A DNA stretch of 64,000 nt from Nemania diffusa (lineage: Eukaryota; Ascomycota; Sordariomycetes; Xylariales; Xylariaceae), in contig JBBPUQ010000004.1 in the NCBI GenBank assembly GCA_038501195.1, forward strand, positions 3,100,001 to 3,164,000. Direction: 5' to 3'. The translations under genes were made by a program, and so were the position numbers. The notes beneath the pieces are model-generated. The model was not told the DNA's origin. It worked only from the letters and a program-made list of their open reading frames with translations, and searched no databases. Shown piece after piece: positions 1-12,900 of this stretch (its first letter is position 1; each line of letters starts with the position of its first letter).

Positions 1-2308
1 GCCATGGTCGCCAACTTTCCAGATGAGTATCCTTTCGCTCGTCGCTCCTGCGAGAAATGCGCCATCCGGTGTAAATGCAAGCGCCACAATAGCAGGGCCC
101 ATAGTCATCGAGCATTTTGCTGCGCCGTCAGTAGCAAGCGCATTCCATATGAATATAGCTCCGTCTTCGCCGCCTGATGCTAATAATCTTTCAGTTTCAA
201 TAACGGGTGGCTGCGTTGGCTGCCAAGCTAACGCAGTGACTGCATCGCAGTGGGCTTCTATTGAACGCCGCTTGCCCGAATTATCCCATACCTAGATTCA
301 GCGTCAATAGGAGAACTGCGAAAGTGTGAGAATTTCCTTACATCAACCACACCCTTCTCTCCGCACGTAGCAGCTAAGGAGCAATGTGGGTCGTATTGTA
401 CCTGTGTTAAGGTATCTCCCTCTCTTGTCTCAAACTTCTGAACTTGTGAGATTCCTTTGTCGGAGTAACGCAAGAGCGCAAGCAGCTCCCCACCACACAA
501 TAGAAATTCCGTTTCGGTAGTCCACGCGACATCGAGTGGTTCTGCACTTAAATCGTGGTTCGATAGAAAATACGTCAGCGAGTTGAGTGTTTGCGCATGA
601 TATATTGTTATGAGCGTGCCTCCATTATCTGGGGCGATTGCTAGAATCGCCGTGCTAAGAGGACTCCAGCGAAGCTTGATGACAGGAGGCTCGGCGACTT
701 CGAAGTGGTGGATGTGACTACCATCTGGGGCCCAGAGCGAAAGTCTGGCCTTGGAGTCTCCATCAGTAGCAAGAGCTATGGCGCTTCCATCCCAGTTCCA
801 AGCCATCGCGGTAACCGTGGCCTTGGGTGATATGTCATCTTCGACCAGAGTATGGAAATCTGGGACGATAGGATTCACGTGATCGTCAGATGCAGGATCG
901 GCTGCTGCCCCACGGGAGATGTTCCAGATGCGGGCTAGCGCATCGGTTCCAGCGGCCGCCAAGAGGGAGGGATCTCGCGGATGCCATTGGCAGTGTAGTA
1001 GCACTGGCGCACTATCACCGTTTACCCTGGATAAGGCGGTTACAGGCGAGAGGGCGGGTGCGTCGTCAAGACCCGAGCCGAGGGGGATAAATGTGGTTTC
1101 GGAAGCCAATTCTTCAACCTTATCGATCTGAGTGCCTTGTTCAGGGCCATCGGTGCGCGGAACAGGTGTCGACGCCTGCTCACCCTCCAGGGGGGATGGA
1201 TAAGCGTGATTGTCACCCTGGTGGTCCGGCCCATCTAATTCCATGGGGGTTGTGGCTGCATCCGCTCCATGTTCGTACCCATTGCTCAGTCGTGGTCGCT
1301 TGTTCGGCGAACCATTCGCCAGCGACTGTTGCTGCCTGTCACCCTGGCGCTTTCGGGAATTTTCCACCTCGACCCCCGATGATGGTGCTGCTGGTAACGC
1401 TGGCGTAGAAATTAGAGCTGGCGGCGGCTGCACATCTATATCAGGTTCTGCCTCGGCATCATCGTCGCTCTCCTCTAGTTGTTGCTGGTGAGGCAGTGGA
1501 TGCGCAACCAGTGGACCGAAAATCCCTAGCTGCATCGCCTCGGCCAGTGCCGCCTGCGCTGCTGCGTCACCAGGTACCTGCACAGAAACTGGTCAGTGCC
1601 AATGCCCATTTGGCCGGATCCTGGGCGACAATTTGGAGAAAATCAATTCGGTGTCCCATCGCCGGCGAGCGCCACGCCTCTTCTCGTTGGTTTCGTGTTT
1701 TGCCCGATGCACTGCACACAGGCCACAGAACAGAGACATTGGCTACGTATTATAACACATGCTGCGGATTTTAGCACGTACCTGGGATGTCTGTGCATGC
1801 TCCCTCTCTAGCGAGTGATACAGAAGACCTTTGTTTAAAACATTGACTAGCGCGTGACTCTTGACATATGGCGCGAAATCCAGCTGCCGATGGGGCTCTT
1901 GAATGTGCCATTCTTTCTGAAATTTGACCGCAGTCTCTCGGTAATCTGCACAAGCTCAAAGTCAGTTCACATACCACAAACCTTCACCTGTCTCTTTCTC
2001 CCCCTGCGCACAGATGGCAGGCAGCACAGCCGTCCAACCAACAGCTCTCACGCGCGCCGTGACAAGATAAGGCGACCTCCGAGATAGATAGATAAGACAC
2101 GTACTTCCTTCTAATAAATACCTAAATTTCGAAAGTCAATGGAGCCGTGGCTAGATGGGTGTTGCAGACACCCCGACAGAGATCATAGGCCACTCTGATG
2201 AAAACAGCATGAAGTGAAGATGAGGGCCGGGTCGGGGAATGGGAAGCGGGTGACAGCGTACCTCCAAATCAAGAAATTGACCCGGTCAGAGTCTAAATGC
2301 TCCTTCAT
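1..2308 (-). CDS. SIF2: Sif2/TBL1-like LisH-WD40 corepressor subunit (3' end beyond window)
   Basis: Orthologue of yeast Sif2 and metazoan TBL1, the WD40 scaffold of the Set3C/NCoR-type histone deacetylase complex; expected to be nuclear. My exon model on the minus strand is 2308-2262, 2121-2105, 1945-1782, 1577-342 and 291 to the left edge, all with GT-AG introns and a continuous frame (585 codons so far). Exons 1-3 encode the LisH motif (DRVNFLIWRYLLEGNYRETA) and the CTLH-like stretch after it (FDFAPYVKSHALVNVLNKGL in TBL1 relatives). A low-complexity acidic and Ser/Pro-rich linker follows in exon 4, then WD40 repeats (for example ARIWN, FIWN and LIWK strand ends). The start was chosen because MKEHLDSDRVNFL aligns with the TBL1 N-terminus; the frame is open further upstream without a LisH-like sequence. 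Exon 2 is only 17 nt. The C-terminal WD repeats and stop lie outside the window. Confidence 0.88.
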
Positions 2309-5300
2309 GGTGGCAAAATAAACAGACGTCGACAGAGCACGAGGGTTTCGCAGACCCTGTGTTTTCGAGGCGAGAAGCAGCAGCGATCTGAGAGCAGGGA
2401 TTGGTAATAGGCGTACGCGGATAGATTTTCGATTTTGAGATGTTGAAGACAGGAATGATGAGAGAGACGGGAGTTGATGAGCCCTGAATGATCGAAGGTC
2501 CATGTCTTGTGTTGGGGCCAAAACTAAAGGTCTTGCCGACCCACTATGCGTCCCGAAGAGGCATAGCGCAGTCCAGCGTGCAGGACCGACTGGGAGTACC
2601 TGGCTCTGTACCTAGGTAGAGTTGGGCAAGTTTTCGATGTTACTGGAGGAGATAGCATACCGTCTGGTAGGGGGGAGTCTGTAGCCTGTATCTAGTTGAA
2701 CTGTACTCTGTAACACCAGTTTGGATATAGTATCCAGTACTGTACATTTATCTGCCTGTCTACCTACCAACCTACCAACCCATCTACCTACCTACCTTAT
2801 GTACATGGTAGGTAGCTTACCAAGGAGATATGGATCCATCTATGTCTACCTGGTACGCGCGTTTTAAGTTCGGAAACATGATTGCGAACATTTAAGAGTG
2901 CGGGCAGGAAGAAGAAGGTCTCCATTTGATGCAAAAGGGAGAGGGAGAGAGAGATACGACGGTACTTACGTAGCGCATGGTCGGCGCTCACTATGCAGCG
3001 CGCGGCGCCCAGGTGGTCTGTCTGTAAGGCAGGTAAACTTTTAGACCTGGGTCCTAACCTAGGCTATGGGCTCGCTTCGATGTCGCCCAATCCATCATTA
3101 GTCTTATCCCCATTCAGATTATTTGCAGATCTTCAAGTACCAATGTACTTGTCTCGTCAATTGTCTTCTATTTTCTCGATGCTCGTTTTCTAATGCCACA
3201 GTGTGTGCCCTTTTACCCTCGTTTCCCGCTAGGCACACTACCTAAGTATATACACTGGACCAGCCGTTCTATTTGCCACACACACATCTACAATTATTCT
3301 CCGCATCGTCTCGCCATTCGCGACTAGCGACCTATTTTACGTAGACAGTTGACATTGCACCAAGTTATCTAGGTATCAGATGTAATTCTCGCTTGTGTCT
3401 CGATATCCTGCTTTACCTAAATGAGTAGAACATTTTTTTAAAAAAAGAGTTTAAAAAAAAGCCGGAGACTTCAATGTTGATCAATAACTCAGCATTAGTA
3501 GGTTTTCATCCACAATAACATATGTACCTAGGTATCTGGAGAATATCGGTCTGTGCCAGTTTTATTATTACGCATACACACACTAGACGGAAGCATAACA
3601 GGTGCCGCCGCACTTGGCCGAGGCGCTGACATACCGGTACGCTACCACATTGGCATCGTGATGCAGGGGTGTTTTCTCCTCAAGAACCTCACGATCTTGA
3701 CACATCATTCACAACTCTATATATGCCGTCGATGATCGCCGACGCATCCTTTTGACCCTGTAGAAATGGTGCAATGTTCGAGGGTCTCCTTTAATCCATC
3801 ATAGAATCTCTCGCTCGGCTAGAAAGCAGATTCTCGTAGCCAGTTGCCCAAATCAGAAACGAACTTGAGGAGGGTCCAAACATCCATCCAAGTCTGGTGA
3901 CGTTTCAGCACAGTGTATATAATGATATACGGTGCTCCAGTACGCACCCCGGACACTCCACCTGGACTAGGTAGGTATAGTAATTGTTCGATGCGATCCT
4001 TCTTCTGGTTATGCTCATCCAATAAAGGCTGGGCCATGATCTGTTTATGTATACACACATCCTGACTCGTGACATCAAATAGAGAGCGAATTAAGCTCAC
4101 CGCATCCCCGGAGGACTCTGTGCCATTATTCGAGTTACCTATTGTGCGCATGCTTGTAGCAAATATTATTCCGGCTGGAAGGTTATTTCGGAGAGGTGTC
4201 ATATACGTAAACAGTGCTGACAGGCTAAGGTTACAGTCCTAAAGCATTGGTATTGCCGACCCACGCGGTAGGGCGTTTCTGGTGCTGCAGGGTATTTCTA
4301 GGTTGCGTTGGCTTTTGGCGGCTTGTGAATACAGAGAATACTTGGGTACCTAGGTCGCAGCAGCATGCTTGACAGGCGAGACTGGTTAATTACTGTAGCA
4401 CCCAGCCCTCTCTTCATACAGGGGTGTCGGCAGGACAGCTGAGCCTATAAGGTCGCTCGTTCGTCCAACAGCGAAACTGCGGCCAAACTCCATGCGACTA
4501 GGATCACTTGCGCTTGGCTGGCTGGCTGGCCAAATACTTATAATTAGTATACATACATACCTACCTATGCCGTTACGACGACAGCCATCTCCATCTATGG
4601 AGTCCTCCCTCACCTCAACCCTCCGGAGGCACATTGTATCGGATGCTATCCATGCATGGATGGCGGCGCCAAAGAACGATGCAGCTTGGGTACAAAGCCT
4701 GATAATAAATAGGTAGTGTGTGATCAAACTGCAAATACATGACCGACCGACAACCAAGAATGCGACGAGACAGACCAAAACACCAAATTCCGAACAAGCT
4801 GCGTCTCTATCCCCTTTGGTCCTAGCACGTAGAAGTCGGGCCAAAGTACCTCTGTACCTCGTTCGTCAAGATACCTACAGTACTGAATACTGGCGCACTA
4901 TTTGATGTGTAATTGACCAGCTTCAGCCATGTGCAGTGGACCAAGCTTTTTAGACGGTAAATTGAATGGAGCCGACCGTTCCACATAGGTATGTATGTCT
5001 CATTCGCCTGGGCCTCTTTCGTTACCTAGAGCACTTTTTCTTTTAGCATCCTTTATGCAACAGCTAGGTACCTACTAGTAACCAGGCACATGGCTGTTTC
5101 TCTCATAATATAACTAGTATAGCTGTTTATACGTATGCTGTTAATTAGAGCACGGGCATTTAAGTCACATACCTGTTATACGTACAGAACTGGGCACTAT
5201 GTACTATGTAGACTAATGGCGTTGACGAGTTTCAGAAATGGAGGACCGGCAATGCCCTGGTCATGGAGGAGAATCCCGGCCCCGAAAATGCAAGTCAACT

Positions 5301-5942
5301 TTGGACCCGGCTGATTGTCGGGGTTCAAATGGTTCAAAATAGCCACGAGGAATAAGTTATCTATCGGAAAGATTAGGCATAGCAAGAAAAAACCTCAAGC
5401 GAGGGACACTTACTTCTAAAGGATTTTCTAGACATTCACAAGTCACCGGGGCGGTCAGAGTATATTCCATTTTAGAATACAACATCTACTGTGCCACCAG
5501 TTCTTGTTATTATTACCTTGAACATGTAACATGGCTAATCGTGCATGGTGATTTTCTTTCGAAGATGCAAAGAATATGGAGACTACGCTAGGGGTAGGGT
5601 AGGATGGTAGGTACAGTATATCTTTAATAGAGATACACAGTACTGCTACACTAGCCACATTTTATCGAGAAAGAGGCGTTATCTATTATCGATCCATGGT
5701 AGACTGGTACCCAGTTACCTCTAGTCTGTCTAGACTAGGCACCAGCCCAAAAGATCATCCCATTGTGGCTTGCCTGTCAGGCTGGATCTCAGCCGGCAGC
5801 AATTGAACAACTTTTAGACACGCGCGCGCCTCACATCGCCTCGCTCGCGCCGATCAACTAATACATATCTGACTTTGAATGTTCGGAACCTTTTTCGCTG
5901 TTAGCCTTATTGCTGCTACATGCATCCATCCCCTCACCAAAG
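2309..5942. other. gene-free stretch between SIF2 and the TMEM115-like gene
   Basis: No reading frame here shows a recognisable domain, codon pattern or consistent splice signals. The sequence is rich in TAGGTA/TACCTA words and T-runs (for example around 3430-3465). The two divergent promoters, SIF2 to the left and the TMEM115-like gene to the right, must lie at its ends. A 127-codon minus-strand frame at 3819-4202 is the longest open stretch that might be coding, but I could not support it. Confidence 0.6.
2757..2817. repeat. TACCTA/TAGGTA motif cluster
   Basis: Dense run of TACCTACC words followed by the reverse complement GGTAGGTAGC, so the cluster is partly self-complementary. The same word family recurs at about 10437-10615, 11220-11260, 12890-13010, 21321-21450, 48590-48650 and 52054-52170, always between genes. 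Confidence 0.6.
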
Positions 5943-7099
5943 ATGCCGCCGCGACTCAACATACCACCCGTCACTCGCATAGTCCTCGCCATCCTGGGCT
6001 TACAATCCTTATCGAGCATCATCATCCGCGGGGCTCGATCCAATGTGGTTATTGAATGGCTGGCCCTGGTGCCTCAACTGTCCCTTTTCTACCCATGGAC
6101 TTTTATTACAACAACTTTAGTCGAGGAAAACCTTACCAGCCTGGTCATTGCTGGTGTTACACTCTTTAACGGTGGGAGATATCTTGAGAGAGCTTGGTCC
6201 TCCAAGGAGTTTGCCAAGTTCCTCCTTGTTGTGTCCCTGATCCCAAACCTCTTATGTTTCTTTCTTTTGATCACCATGTTCACGGTTACTCGAAACGAGG
6301 ATTGGACGTAAGTTTGCTTGAAAGCGACCGGGGCATATTATGAACATGGCGTTTCTAACTGATGGGTGCCTGCAGATTGACCACGATCAACGGCACTATC
6401 CCACTCCAAATCTCCTTCCTTGTCGCCTTTAGCCAGCTTGTGCCGGCCCATACTGTCACGTTATTTCGAGGCGTGCTGTCGTTGCGTGTGCCACGGTTCC
6501 CTCTGATCTACATCGGCTTGGTCATCGCTGCCAACCTCACGCCTTGGATATCAGGCGCAAGCCTACCGTTGACCATTTTTGGATTTCTCACGAGCTGGAC
6601 GTACCTCCGCTTTTACAAAACCGTCTTCCCCGACCTCGATTCATCCCAACCGACCTCGATGCGAGGCGACGCAAGCGAAACTTTTGCCTTCTCGGAATTC
6701 TTTCCAGCACCTGTCAAGCCGTTCGTTACAGCATTAGCCGATCGGGTTTTTAGTGTGCTAGTGGCTATGCGAGTATGCACGCCTTTCTCGCACGCCGACA
6801 TGTCTGCAGCTCAGGGGAATAACTTCCACCAACGATCTGCTCCTGGTGGCGGCGTAAGAGCAGAAGCTGAAAGGCGGAGGGCCCTTGCGTTAAAGGTGCT
6901 TGACCAACGGCTACATGCTGCCACTGGCAATCCAGCTACCCGAGGCCAGTCGATACCACCTGCTCAGCCGAGCGGCCCAACAGTACAGACGCAACCTCAG
7001 CCTAATGTCCAGGCGGTCATGTCATCTGAGCCGGGGACCATGCTGGGAGAAACACACTACAACCCAGACCATGATAATGGTGAAAAGGAGGATTCATGA
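5943..7099 (+). CDS. TMEM115/DUF1751 rhomboid-like Golgi membrane protein
   Basis: Two exons, 5943-6307 and 6376-7099, with intron donor GTAAGT and acceptor TGCAG; the join WTLTTINGT keeps the frame. About 362 residues. The N-terminal two thirds hold several hydrophobic helices (around residues 8-25, 35-55, 90-110, 130-150 and 165-215), with the arrangement typical of the DUF1751/TMEM115 family. These are catalytically inactive rhomboid-like proteins of the Golgi implicated in retrograde trafficking. The C-terminal third is hydrophilic and Gln/Pro-rich, probably cytosolic. I began at MPPRLNIPP because it sits just before the first membrane segment; an in-frame ATG 33 nt upstream is possible. 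No rhomboid GxSG/His catalytic pair was recognised, which fits the family. Confidence 0.85.
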
Positions 7100-8807
7100 A
7101 GCACTCACTATAGATGGTCTGATGGATTTGCACTATTCAACTCATACCCTAAGAGCATGGAGTCTGGATTGTCATTGTATTCTTAAAAAGGAGCGTGGTC
7201 TGTGTCTGGAGTTGGACTGATTGAATTCGACATCTGGGTTCTTTTTTTACGGAAGGATATTAGGTGCATCGTTATGCACGGCTACGGTAATTACGGCCTT
7301 GCATTCAGTAAGTGGCCTCATGCTGGCGAGTCTTCGAAGCCTAATTGAGACGTATTAGTGTAATACGTTAAGCTTCGCAGCTAGGAGAAGCAGACGATCG
7401 AACCTTTTATGATGAATAACTATCTAATCGATCACGTGGAGAGATCCGAACAATGATCAAGGCGACGCTGGTTACAGAATCAATGAATAATTATATTGTG
7501 CAAATGTGAAAAATAGCTACATAATCACTCCGCGACTTTCAAGATGGCTTACCGGATCTCGACGTAGTAGTTGTAGACGCCAGCAATCTCACCTCATCAC
7601 TTCGATCTTCCCCGAAATACAACTTTGCTCAAAATAGATCTGAGCGGCGTGCGACAGTGACAGGTTATATGAAGGCGGGGTGGCTTTTTCTAGCCCGTAG
7701 GTGAGTTTGATAGAGAGGCTTCATTCAGGGACAGGCGTTGTCTCACACGGCTGGGTGCAGGAGTAGTATCGCTCGAGTTGCGACAGCGCAAGGTCGCGCA
7801 ACATCTCCTCTAGATACGCCGGCTGTCTGTCTGTCTCCCCGCTTGTGCCTGTTTGCTAGCCTCGGGCACACAAGTGGTAGGGAGATAACGTGATCGGGGT
7901 AAGGCAATGCGGGTGCGGTGTCATCCTTCTCCCCCAGCGACGGCGTCCCCCATATCGTCGGCCATCAGCAATTCTGCGACTTGACACGGCAGCGGATATG
8001 TAGCTGGGCGCGCAGGGGAGCGAGTCTATCTTGGTAGCAGAAGCAGGCTACCAAGGCTGTGTCATTGGGCGTGTGCGCGTGTTGTATAAATCGGCAATCT
8101 TAGGTTAGGACTTCTCGGGCACGACATGTTTTAAAGGAACGACCACGCCTTTCGTTACCCCCGAGACGATTCGATCGACCTACATGAATATCACTGTGGC
8201 GTAACATGGCATCTTACACCCGTTTGCCACCTCGGTGTTGTTCGGTGTGCCTCGTACTCCCTCCGTCCACACCACTAGGTTAGGTTGGGCGTTTTGGTAG
8301 GTTCGTACCAAGAAAAGAAACGAGATATCAAACCTTTGCACCCTGTCGTTTTTGCGTTTGCAGGTCATGTATGCCGTTCCTAAATAAACTAGGTTTGCGT
8401 TGGGAAGCGTAGCGAGGGGGATTTAAGGCCAAACTCATTCCATCTGCACCGCTCGTTACGATGACAGGATGCAGAGGGCCAAGAATTGTCACAGACTTAA
8501 TATAGTTTGTGGCTTGCATTCCGCGGTTGGCCCCGGGTGCAAAAGCTGTTGTGTAATAGCCGTTCGGGGGGTTGTATTGCACGCATTGAGCGCAATACCT
8601 GTTGCTGCTGCCGGATGAGTGAAATATGTATCTACACAGTCGTGTATTTGGGGTGTTCTATAGGTAGGTAGGTAGCTCGATGTGTGGTTGCGGTGACTGT
8701 TACGGGCAACCTACATATACATTTACTCATACGCATACATATATAATATAGTACACACATCCATTGCATTAGGTTCCGTGCCTACACCACCTGCACCAAC
8801 ATATCGA

Positions 8808-8834
8808 CACCATCACCATCACCATCACCATCAT
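8808..8834. repeat. CACCAT hexanucleotide microsatellite
   Basis: Four perfect copies of CACCAT followed by a partial CAT, in noncoding sequence. Likely length-polymorphic between strains. Confidence 0.85.
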
Positions 8835-9930
8835 GGACATACATATATTATACCTCCCAGCCCGGAGAAGCAGGCATCCAAACAACCTTCAACTTACATA
8901 TTGTCTGTATATGCGTAGGATGCGTGACACGACCTGCTCTCGACATACGTACTCCTGTACATGGTTCGAGCCATCTCTTGGACCAACCAACCCCCAGTTG
9001 ACGGACACCCACATCCCACATCAGCATGCAGACAGGCAGACATCGGGCAGCTCCACTCACACACGCAACACATGCACGCATCTTGGAGGCGTGCGGGTGG
9101 CAGGCAACTTGCAAGGAAGGGGGGGGTGGGATCTAGGATAATCATAATTAGGCACCTCCCAGCGTGGGATGGGGGGTTGGATGGGGATGATCCTTGGGGG
9201 GTGGGTGTCACGTAGGTACAGAATACGTTGACAAGGTAGGCATCCAGAATATCTACCATACTGACAGAGGTGTCGGGGCTGGCGAATGATGGCGGCGCAT
9301 CAACGGTCTGCATACTTACATACTGCAACAGTATGCGTGAGATGCAGTGCACATATCTATCCGGTGCTTTTTCTGTGCATGTCTCGACGCCCCATCGATG
9401 ATGGGTTAGGCTCTCCAAGCGCCTAGGACGAGTAAGCGCCATACGGGGAGACGGAGACGGATGGCGAGAAGTACAATACATACGTACATACACCTCTACA
9501 TATGTACAGCCCGGTCAAACCAAGCTATCGACACGCCCCCTGCCCTTCTCTTCTCCTCTCTTTGCACATCTACCCGAGGAAGGCAGGTCACCCCGACCAC
9601 CTCTCCTCGACTATACATACCTAGGCTGGCCTCTGCTGTGTGCGGCTGGCTTTGAGAGTTCGTCTTTTCAGGTTGGCCGACTCGTTTCTGCGCCATTCCG
9701 CTGAACGAACTCCCCTTTCCAGGCTTTCCTTTTCCTCCTCCTCCTACTACCGTCGACGGCATATTCGCATCACCCGGGCCATTACACAGCTTGGACATGC
9801 GTGAGGCGGCACGCGGGGACTTTTGTTGTTTTTTTCCCTTACTGCCTGATGATAAACCCGTTTCACGCCCGTCATTTTCCCTTTCCCAAGATGATCGACG
9901 CACCCCTATACTCTGCACTATAAAGCCTCT

Positions 9931-9951
9931 CAATCAATCAATCAATCAATC
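9931..9951. repeat. CAAT tetranucleotide microsatellite
   Basis: Five tandem CAAT units in noncoding sequence, directly visible. Confidence 0.85.
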
Positions 9952-12900
9952 TAGATTGCCAAGAACACTATGACACCCACATAGCCAAAACTGGCAAGCC
10001 ACGGTCCTAATCACATTAGTGTACGCAGAGAAGCCGGTAGCAGTGCAGGTGTACTCTGTATGATGTAGTAATTACTGACGGAGGTGGCCACTGACCACCA
10101 GCCTCACTCACACAGACGAAGCAAGCAGGCAGATGACACCTGATGAATGAGTAGTGCACCTACTCAAGCGATGGTCAAATTAACATCGAGGTTGTTACTG
10201 CTGAGCACACGTTTCTGGTAGAAGAATCAAGGCCGAATACTAAATCGTCCGATTGCCCTGATGAAACCCTACGCCACGACGGTAAAAAAGCCGAATCATA
10301 AATCATAAATAAGCTCGCTACCAGGTGGGTAACCATGAGTATTTGGTGGAATTACCCTGCTTACATAGTACATACATACATAGACATTACGTAGGTGCTA
10401 TCAAGCTACTGCGTATAGTGCAAGCAGTAAAAGTATGCGTAAGTAAGTTAGGTACCTACATAATAAGGTATAAGATTATACTCGTATAGTAGTACCTGGA
10501 TAAGTATCATGCATAACACGTAGAGTTTCTAGAACTGCGATCATCCTGTCTATATATACTCGGTGCCTGAAAGTATAGGTAGTTATGTAAGTACCTAACT
10601 ACCTAGGTAAGCTTTCCGACTAAGTAACTGGTGTTTATTTTGTCTCAATTTTAAATTTAAATCATATTTTTTTTTTGATACACTTTTGTCTTAGAATTTA
10701 ATGCTCCCCCGTCAATGCCCATAATTATCACTGCGGGTACCACAAGCTCGGCGTTTCTGCACCTCTCTTAGATCTTCGGGAGATGACGAGATTGGTCATA
10801 CTAGGCAAAAACTAGCCTATCCCTTTCCAAGCCCATCGCGGCGGGCTCTAGGTGCGGTACGGTATCGTTGGTTTTACCTCAGATTCGCGCTCCCTTAGGC
10901 GCTACATAGTGCTTAGGGCTGTCAGTCAAACGAAGGAAATCATCATGCGACGGAAGATGAGCTGATCTGACCCGACAAGAGCTGGACCGTGTCCCCTGCT
11001 CGTCTCGGTGCTTCAGCTGCCCACTACCGTACGCGATTCACTGTTAGTGATCTACACTACTTACGGGAGAATCCACTAACAGAAAATTCTGGCATGGGCG
11101 GGCAATGGGGAACTCGTACAGTCGCTAACTAACCAACAGTTACATAAATAAGTAACAGTAGCGCATACGAGTGAGGCCCACCCTCCATCAAATGCCTACT
11201 GCTGTCAAACCTTCGTAGAATACCTGGGTACCTACGGTAGGTAGGAGGTATACGTAGGTAGGTAAGTATAATGGGACGCGGTTCATCACGAGTGATGCAT
11301 GAAGATCTCGTGCGCATACCTATTACATTGCGGCGCAAGACTGACTGACGCAGCAACGTTCTGTCAACTTCATCATTAGGCTTTCATTGGTATTTGCTCT
11401 ACTTATGCATTTCTGTCAACTTGATAAATATAGGATAGAATACGTGTCCGTTTAATGCAGGGACTGGTATTTTCGCCGATATGATTTTTCGCGGGCCGAT
11501 CGGTCACCACACTACCATCAGGCAATCAGATGGCGTCGCGCATGCACCTGCAGAGAGTGAAATGAACATGAGAAGAAGTGGAATGGAAATTATCACGAAG
11601 ACCTACCTACCTACCTATGTAGGTTGTGATGCAGTCATCAGAGACAAAGAACACCTACCGGCAGCTCCATGCGCGAGCGCTAAGCCACATCGGGTAGTTG
11701 TTGCTGCGCTGGCAAGGGCTATAACAAATATTCAATAAGAATGAATACTCCGAGTCAGATAAGCGTGCCTCAAATTTCAGATGGTCCCTCTTTGGGGTTC
11801 AGAGGAATGAGGAAAGGGTGTGCGTGGCATGGGTTCAGTGCCAAGAGCTGCAATATGACCGCCGACGCCCCCTCCCCAACCATGCCCTGCAAGCTGCAAG
11901 CCTACCAAACATTGTACTGGCTCGCCCAGGTCTAGCGGCAAGGTAGAAGCGAATCCGTCCGAGCCGCGACCCGGCGGAGAAGACCAAATTTGGGAATGGT
12001 CTCAGAACCTCTAGGGCCCGGACCAGCAGGTGGCGCGAGGTACCTCGAATGTACAGTCCTATAGTCACATCAGGAACGGCGGGCGGGCCCCCTGGCAAGC
12101 CTAAGTCGATCAAGGTTAATGTATCTAACGTGGGACCCAGCCGCACCGCACAGCATCATCATCCACAGCGAGGCGCTACGGGGATGACTCGCGCTATCAC
12201 ACATCACGCGGTGCCCAGGATTTTGACAGTTTCGGTGTCAGGACTTTTCATGACGAAGCATGAAACTGCCCTTCTGCCAACGAAGCTAGGTATTGTAGAA
12301 GGAAGCGGCAAGCTAAACCGAAGGATGGCATCTATAGCCTTAAAACAACAACGACGACGATTGCGGATATATATATGTAGGGCTGTTGCTGCTATAGGGC
12401 CACTAATTAGTGGCGCTCCATGGTTTCTTGTGCAACAAAGCACAAACCCAAGAGGAGGTAAGTAGCTGTCGGAGCGGTGAGCGTCAGCCAACCAGTTCGC
12501 AAACTGAGGCCATCGTCAGGCTCGTCGCTAACAAGACGACAGTTGGTGCATACGTCTAGCTCACGCACACAATGAATGTACTGGGATATAGAGACAGGTG
12601 ACTTTGGTTTGTTTAAATGACCCATGGTTGGCTATGGGCTAGGTACATATGTAGAAGGAAGCGCGGAATAGGTAATAGGTATGTGCATACCTACTGTAGA
12701 AACAAATGTTTGGATCGGCAGACTAGCGAGTGAAGGACAAACCAACGCATTGAAACGAGAGGGAGGTGGTGTAATGTCGTGCCTAGACCACGTACATAAT
12801 GAATAAGTAATGAAAGAAGAAAAAATATATATATGGTTTCCGCTGGTACGCTTAATTACGCCGTTACTCCCGCTTAGGTAGCCTGCCTACCTACTGTAAG

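Noticed and set aside
3819..4202. 127-codon minus-strand frame
   Set aside because: The composition is protein-like in places, but I found no family, no partner exons and no supporting start context.
4386..4844. 152-codon minus-strand frame with hydrophobic segment
   Set aside because: Cys-rich random-looking composition, no conserved pattern, overlaps TAGGTA-type sequence.
8948..8985. B-box-like GGTTCGA suggesting a tRNA gene
   Set aside because: The bases around it do not form a T-arm, and no A box or acceptor stem is present; other GGTTCGA hits (33474, 53770, 52370) fail in the same way.
8894..9493. 199-codon minus-strand frame
   Set aside because: No domain, random-like composition with many Cys and Ser, and three overlapping frames in the same low-complexity region.
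10730..10930. GC-rich, hairpin-prone stretch that might be a structured RNA
   Set aside because: Does not match U1-U6, SRP, RNase P or 5S rRNA signatures that I know; only short hairpins.
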